A stretch of DNA of 16,825 bases from Planctomycetota bacterium (GTDB taxonomy: Bacteria; Planctomycetota; SBBH01; JACQRN01), in contig JACQRN010000016.1 of NCBI GenBank assembly GCA_016206515.1, positions 1 to 16,825 of the forward strand, read 5' to 3'. The notes below the pieces were generated by a model, which worked only from the letters and a program-made list of their open reading frames with translations, did not search any database and had not been told where the DNA came from. Below are positions 13,638 through 16,825 of this stretch, in pieces (position 1 is the first letter of the stretch; the number at the start of each line of letters is the position of its first letter). Both the position numbers and the translations under genes were made by a program.

Positions 13638-14588
13638 CTAGCGCGACGCGAGCGCCTCGCCGATCGCGTCCCGGACCTCCCGGATCCCCGGGAACTCCTC
13701 GCGCAGGGCGTTGAGGTTTCTCACCACATCCTCCCCACCCTGGGCGACCACCTGCCGGACGCGCGCGATCCCCCGCTCCTTGCACGCCTCCAGCCCCCGC
13801 TCCGCCTCCACACGGATGCTGCGATACCGCAGCCGGGTCGCCTGCGCCTGAAGACGGCGAAACTCGCGGACCGCGCCCTTGCAGTCCCCCGCCCCGAGAA
13901 GACGCCAGCCGTCGACGATCTTCCCGTTCATGTCCGCGATCGTGCGGTCGTTCCGCCCCATCGTCTGGCCGCTGCCGCCCAGCGCGGAGGTCAATTCGTT
14001 GATCAACCGGCCGGCATGGATCGGCCCCTCGACGCGACCGACCTCGTTCCCCAGCGGATCGCAAAAGACCAGCGTCGGACTCGAGGTGACGCGGAACTGC
14101 TGCAGGATGTCGGCGTTGCGCGCGTCGTCGACGTCGATCTCCAACCACCGGAAGTTCCCGACATGCGCCGTTGTGCGGACATCCGAGAAGGCCATGCGGC
14201 GTATGACCTCGCAGCTGCACATCTTTTCCCCCTGGATGACGCTGCAGTAGAAGAAGATCACGACCGGTCGGGTCTCGTTCGCCGGGCGCACGAACTGCTT
14301 TGCGGTGAGGCTGCCGGTCGCCCCTCCATCCACGCTGTAGTCCCCCCGCGATGTCGCGCTGTCGTCGACCGTGACCGGGGTGGCCTCCCCGAGCACCCCG
14401 AGGTCATTGGCGGCTTCGTAAGAGTTCGGATCGAACTGCATCACCTGGCGGGGAGGAACCCTTGCACTCGCGACCTGACCGGGCGCGCTGGGGCCACTGG
14501 GGCCGCTGCATCACCCGGCGTCCAACGGGACGAACGACCCGAACACGAGAAGCGCCACCATACCCATGAACAGCGCCAGGGACCGCAT
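13638..14588 (-). CDS. Exported thioredoxin-like selenoprotein with N-terminal Sec-Cys (paralog 2)
   Basis: ATG 14588-14586 has a perfect AAGGAGG (14602-14596) 7 nt upstream and opens a signal peptide (MRSLALFMGMVALLVFGSFV, then PLDAG). Codon 26 is TGA (14513-14511) and codon 27 is TGC, after which the frame stays open to the stop at 13638: 316 residues with Sec. The thioredoxin-like domain has 'VVIFFYC' (Cys115), CxC (Cys124, Cys126 in 'MCSCEVIRR'), 'EIDVDDARNADILQQFRV' and SSPT (Pro171). A helical C-terminus follows ('CKGAVREFRRLQAQATRL'). It shares the whole domain with the downstream paralog (60 nt away), but the linker after Sec-Cys differs, so the duplication is not recent. It is the first gene of the pair, preceded by an AT-rich gap likely to hold the promoter. 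The substrate or partner is unknown. Confidence 0.8.
14469..14487 (-). promoter_or_regulatory. Candidate bacterial SECIS hairpin of paralog 2
   Basis: Beginning 23 nt after the UGA (minus strand), CGCGCCCGGTCAGGTCGCG can fold as CGCG/CGCG, a C-U mismatch, CC/GG and apical loop GGUCA, with the loop about 30 nt after the UGA. The GGUC tip matches paralog 1. The stem is weaker, and a competing small hairpin nearer the UGA (14504-14492, GGCC stem) is also possible. Drawn by eye. Confidence 0.42.
14511..14513 (-). other. In-frame UGA read as selenocysteine (codon 26, paralog 2)
   Basis: TGA on the minus strand at 14513-14511 follows the signal peptide end LDAG and precedes TGC (14510-14508). The frame before it has an excellent ribosome-binding site; the frame after it carries the thioredoxin-like domain with no further stop until 13638. 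Confidence 0.78.
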
Positions 14589-14719
14589 ATCCGTTCCTCC
14601 TTGGTCCAGCGTATATCCCGCCCGGTATATATATCATCCCGACCTCCGGCGGCTTCCCTGCCTGGATTCCATGCAAAAAACGACGGTGGACCGACAGGCG
14701 AAGCCCAACCGCGATATCG

Positions 14720-14750
14720 TTGCAAGTAATTTATTGCAAACGAGTTGCAT
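14720..14750. promoter_or_regulatory. Cluster of three TTGCA(A/T) boxes, candidate operator
   Basis: TTGCAA (14720-14725), TTGCAA (14734-14739) and TTGCAT (14745-14750) lie in the AT-rich 184-nt gap upstream of paralog 2 and downstream of the pilin-like gene. TTGCAA is itself palindromic. Spacings are 14 and 11 bp, roughly one helical turn. The gap (14589-14772) holds no convincing gene; it also contains alternating TA tracts at 14611-14634 that could contribute -10 elements for the minus strand. Confidence 0.35.
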
Positions 14751-14772
14751 CATAATATCCGACCGTATCGTA

Positions 14773-14976
14773 CTAGGGGATAGGGAGGCTCCAGAACAGG
14801 AGAAGAAATCTATCAAGGGAACGGATCGCCTGGACAACCACTCCGTCCGGTCCCGCCACAACCAGGCAGCCGGCAACCACGGCCCCCGCCAGAAGTGCGG
14901 TCTCGACAAGCGCAGTCCCCGATCCGCGGCGAGGTTTCGGCGCGGCGCGACCGCTGCCCGCCGGGATCGGGATCAC
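14773..14976 (-). CDS. Small Flp/TadE-type prepilin-like protein
   Basis: A 67-codon frame starts with GTG (14976-14974) that overlaps the recR stop (GTGA) and ends with TAG at 14775-14773. The short basic leader ends in 'KPRRGSG', followed by TALVE and a hydrophobic helix (TALVETALLAGAVVAGCLVV). Gly before the cut and Glu at position +5 of the mature part is the recognition pattern of prepilin peptidases. The size fits a Flp pilin, although the usual Glu-Tyr pair is Glu-Thr here, so a TadE-like pseudopilin is an alternative. cpaB, cpaC and tadB in the same window make a pilin likely. A longer frame extends upstream through recR but is antiphase shadow there. Confidence 0.6.
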   Translation of the reverse strand: MIPIPAGSGRAAPKPRRGSGTALVETALLAGAVVAGCLVVAGPDGVVVQAIRSLDRFLLLFWSLPIP

Positions 14977-15836
14977 GCCCAGGCCCCCACGAGCCACAGT
15001 TTCAATCGCATCCCCCACTCCGTGAGGAGGACCACCGCGCAGAGCGCGATCACGGAAAGCAGGACGACCCACTCGGCGCGCGTGACCCCCTCGACTCGCC
15101 TGGTGGACTCGCTCGGGGCGGGCCCCTCGACTCGCCTCGATGTCGTATCGGTGGGCTCGCTCGGGGCAAGCCCCGTGACAGGCGGATGGGGGGGGCCGCC
15201 GAAGGGGCGCCGTTCCAGGAGCGCCTCGGCCAGGATCTTCTCGTGCACGTAGTCGAGCGCCGCCCCGGGCGGGATCCCGCGCGCGATCCGCGTGACGCGC
15301 ACGCCGGAGGGGGCGAGACGTTTCGCCAGGTACAGGGCGGTCCCGTCCCCCTCCAGGTCCGCGCCCGTGGCGAGGATCACCTCTCGCATCGACCCGGCGC
15401 GCTTCAGGAGGGGCGCCACCGTCAGGTGCTCCGGCTCGATCCCGTCCTGCGGCGAGAGGCGCCCCATCAAGACGTGGTACAGCCCGTGGTACTGCCGCGT
15501 CTGCTCGATTGAGACGACGTCCTTGGGCTGCTCGACGACGCACAGCAGGGAGCGGTCCCGCCCCGGATCGGAGCAGATCGCGCAGAGTGTCTCCTCGGTG
15601 ACGCAGAAGCACTCCTTGCACGGATGCAGGTCCGTGCAGACCTTCCGGATCATTTCGGCCAGCGCGAGCACCTCGTCCCGCTTCACCGACAGGAGGTGGA
15701 AGACGATCCGGTCCGCGGAACGCGGCCCGATCCCCGGCAGCCGCTCGAGCGCGGCCACGAGCCTACGCAGGGGATCCCGCGGGGCGGGGAGCTCCTCCCC
15801 GTCCCGCCCCCCCCGGAAGCGCGTCGGACGCCTCAT
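14973..15836 (-). CDS. recR: Recombination protein RecR with an added pilin-like membrane tail
   Basis: The 287-residue protein begins at ATG 15836-15834, overlapping the upstream stop (ATGA). RecR features are complete by about residue 212: the helix-hairpin-helix 'LERLPGIGPRSADRIVFHLL' (31-50), the zinc-binding cysteine group (Cys73, 76, 78, 85, 88), and a Toprim domain ('LCVVEQPKDVVSIE', 'ATGADLEGDGTALYLAKRL', 'GIPPGAALDYVHEKILAEAL'). RecR acts with RecO/RecF in recombinational repair. RecR is normally about 200 residues. Here ~75 more follow: a linker holding two copies of an APSE...RRVEG repeat (222-250), then G250|VTRAE255 and a hydrophobic helix (256-272). No ATG, GTG or TTG lies in the linker, so the tail appears to be made only as a fusion. 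Confidence 0.88.
   Translation of the reverse strand: MRRPTRFRGGRDGEELPAPRDPLRRLVAALERLPGIGPRSADRIVFHLLSVKRDEVLALAEMIRKVCTDLHPCKECFCVTEETLCAICSDPGRDRSLLCVVEQPKDVVSIEQTRQYHGLYHVLMGRLSPQDGIEPEHLTVAPLLKRAGSMREVILATGADLEGDGTALYLAKRLAPSGVRVTRIARGIPPGAALDYVHEKILAEALLERRPFGGPPHPPVTGLAPSEPTDTTSRRVEGPAPSESTRRVEGVTRAEWVVLLSVIALCAVVLLTEWGMRLKLWLVGAWA
15087..15175. repeat. Imperfect direct repeat with inverted-repeat end inside the recR 3' region
   Basis: Copy 1 (15087-15119) and copy 2 (15123-15167) share CCCCTCGACTCGCCT and GGTGG(A/G)CTCGCTCGGGGC. Copy 2 has 12 extra bases between those parts, so the frame is kept. The second copy ends in the inverted repeat CGGGGCAAGCCCCG (15162-15175). This encodes the linker between RecR proper and its membrane tail, and looks like a dispersed repeat element that inserted or expanded here. 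Confidence 0.65.
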
Positions 15837-16066
15837 CCCGCGGCGGCTTCCGCCTGGGGAAGGGGGAACCCCTTCTCCAGGGCGACCGCCTCCAGGCACG
15901 GTCGGCAGACGAACTGCCGGTTCCCCGGGTACTCGAGGCGGAAGGCAGCCGTCCCCGCGCACGCCTCGGGATGGAACGGCAGGAAACCGCAGGGGACGCC
16001 GGCCGCCGCGGCGATCCGGAAGATCCCGGTCGGCGCGCGATGGGCGCGGTGCGTCCGGTCATGCAC
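15833..16066 (-). CDS. Small cysteine-containing protein between rnc and recR
   Basis: A 77-codon frame starts at GTG 16066-16064, overlapping the RNase III stop by 8 nt, and ends in the TGA that overlaps the recR ATG (ATGA). It contains four cysteines (about residues 26, 36, 53 and 56; 'VPCGFLPFHPEACAG' and 'NRQFVCRPCLEAV'), the last two as CxxC, so a small zinc-binding fold is possible. The tight coupling at both ends supports it as a gene, but I do not recognise the family. The alternative is an open frame produced by high GC between two real genes. Confidence 0.5.
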   Translation of the reverse strand: MHDRTHRAHRAPTGIFRIAAAAGVPCGFLPFHPEACAGTAAFRLEYPGNRQFVCRPCLEAVALEKGFPLPQAEAAAG

Positions 16067-16825
16067 CGGGACGGCTCCCGCTCATCGAAGCCTGCCGCTC
16101 TTCGAGCGTCAGGCGAGCCGCCTCCTGCTCCGCCTCCTTCTTGCTCCGGCCGTTCCCCATGGACCCTTCCTCGGCGCCGAGCATCGAGCGCACCTCGAAC
16201 GTCTTGTGGTGCTCGGGGCCCGACTCCGAGATCACGCGGTATCCCGGCGTGACGCCCAGCTCCCTCTGCGCCCACTGCTGCAGGAGCGACTTGTAGTTGA
16301 CCCCCTCGCGGCTCTCGGCAACCGCGGGGATCACCCCCGACAGGTGCCGCAGGACGAACAGCCGGGCCACCTCGAACCCGGCATCCAGGTACACCGCGCA
16401 GATGAGCGCCTCGAAGAGGTTCGCGTGGAGCGAGGCGGGGATGCGCCCCCCGCGCCCGGTCCCCTTCCCGACGATCAGCCACCGTTCGAGTTCCATCTCC
16501 TTGGCGCGCTTGCCGAGCGCGGCGCGGCTGACGACCGCCGACTTGATCTCGGTGAGAGGCCCCTCCTGCGCGGCAGGCCGGGTCCGGTAGAGATGCTCGC
16601 AGACGATGAGCCCCAGGACCGAATCCCCGAGGAACTCCATCCGCTCGTTGCTCGGGTGAGACTCGTCCTTCGCCGAGGAGTGGGTCAGCGCCTCCCGCAG
16701 CAGGCGCCGGTCCCAGAACTTGTAGTGGATCGCGTCCTCGCACCCCGTCAGGCGTTCGATCTCGGACGGGGAGTAGCCGGACGGCGACCCGGCCGAGGCA
16801 GGGGGCTGCCCCCCCTCCCGGGGTC
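16059..16825 (-). CDS. rnc: Ribonuclease III (5' end outside the window)
   Basis: The frame is open from the right edge to a stop at 16061-16059. RNase III cuts double-stranded RNA in rRNA and mRNA maturation. The nuclease domain shows 'LLREALTHSS' and the signature 'NERMEFLGDSVLGL', with its Glu and Asp metal ligands. The second metal site reads HANLFEAL: Glu is kept (codon 16412-16410), but the usual Asp of ADxxEA is Asn (codon 16421-16419). The double-stranded-RNA-binding domain follows ('NYKSLLQQWAQRELGVTPGY', 'HHKTFEVRSML', 'GNGRSKKEAEQEAARLTLEE'). No ATG, GTG or TTG is found in frame between the edge and the conserved domain except the internal Met of 'RMEFLGDS', so the true start lies beyond the window. 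It leads a coupled group with the small protein and recR. Confidence 0.93.
   Translation of the reverse strand, partial: PREGGQPPASAGSPSGYSPSEIERLTGCEDAIHYKFWDRRLLREALTHSSAKDESHPSNERMEFLGDSVLGLIVCEHLYRTRPAAQEGPLTEIKSAVVSRAALGKRAKEMELERWLIVGKGTGRGGRIPASLHANLFEALICAVYLDAGFEVARLFVLRHLSGVIPAVAESREGVNYKSLLQQWAQRELGVTPGYRVISESGPEHHKTFEVRSMLGAEEGSMGNGRSKKEAEQEAARLTLEERQASMSGSRPGA

Noticed and set aside
12645..14588. UGA reassigned as a sense codon throughout the organism
   Set aside because: UGA ends several well-defined genes here (the AAA ATPase, sigma factor, purN, the SPASM protein, recR, RNase III), so the standard stop meaning holds outside the two special sites.
13500..14588. The 25-codon leaders as attenuator or regulatory leader peptides
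   Set aside because: They are typical signal peptides, in frame with the domain in both genes, and contain no run of a regulatory amino acid; kept only as the alternative to Sec.
9444..14729. Very long open frames antisense to or overlapping the + strand genes (for example 11271-14729 plus and 9444-11579 minus)
   Set aside because: They are Arg/Pro/Gly/Ala-rich without recognisable domains and run antiphase to well-supported genes; long spurious frames are expected at this GC content.

Overview
The window is very GC-rich, and most of it is densely packed genes with G or C at third codon positions. No rRNA or tRNA is visible. The PurN signature, the several HEAT-repeat proteins with an 'LTG...WW' signature, and the cytidylyltransferase-like/SPASM hybrid all recall Planctomycetota or a related uncultured lineage. 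That assignment is an inference from remembered family patterns; the sequence has no taxonomic marker that settles it.

Plus strand, 1-12585. A partial gene of unknown function is followed by cpaB, an SGNH hydrolase, a HEAT-repeat protein and the secretin cpaC, closely spaced or overlapping. These are two core parts of a Tad/Flp pilus machine. A short HEAT gene split by a single-base frameshift comes next. A DUF4143-type AAA ATPase follows with its own AT-rich promoter-like stretch. An ECF sigma factor then overlaps a large single-pass membrane protein that may be its partner. After these come tadB, purN and a protein with a SPASM domain but a radical-SAM-like core lacking cysteines. The Tad genes are therefore scattered among unrelated genes. 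Degenerate heptanucleotide arrays lie just upstream of cpaB, tadB and purN.

Minus strand, 16825-12645. A 5'-truncated RNase III gene leads into a small cysteine-containing protein and then recR, with overlapping start and stop codons. This RecR carries an extra C-terminal tail: a duplicated linker, then a transmembrane segment that looks like a type IVb pilin. Its stop codon overlaps a 67-codon ORF that also looks like a Flp/TadE-type prepilin (G|TALVE). After an AT-rich gap come two tandem paralogous secreted thioredoxin-like genes, ended by a strong intrinsic terminator that faces the plus-strand genes.

The standout observation is in these two thioredoxin-like paralogs. Each has a good ribosome-binding site and a signal peptide, then an in-frame UGA at codon 26 followed directly by UGC at codon 27. 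The same frame then continues through the whole thioredoxin-like domain. UGA is an ordinary stop elsewhere in the window, and the UGA sits at the same codon in both diverged copies. Downstream of each UGA is a possible hairpin with a GGUC-containing apical loop, as in bacterial SECIS elements. I read them as a pair of exported selenoproteins with a Sec-Cys pair at or near the mature N-terminus. Annotation that treats UGA only as stop would cut off the signal peptide and the Sec-Cys pair in both.
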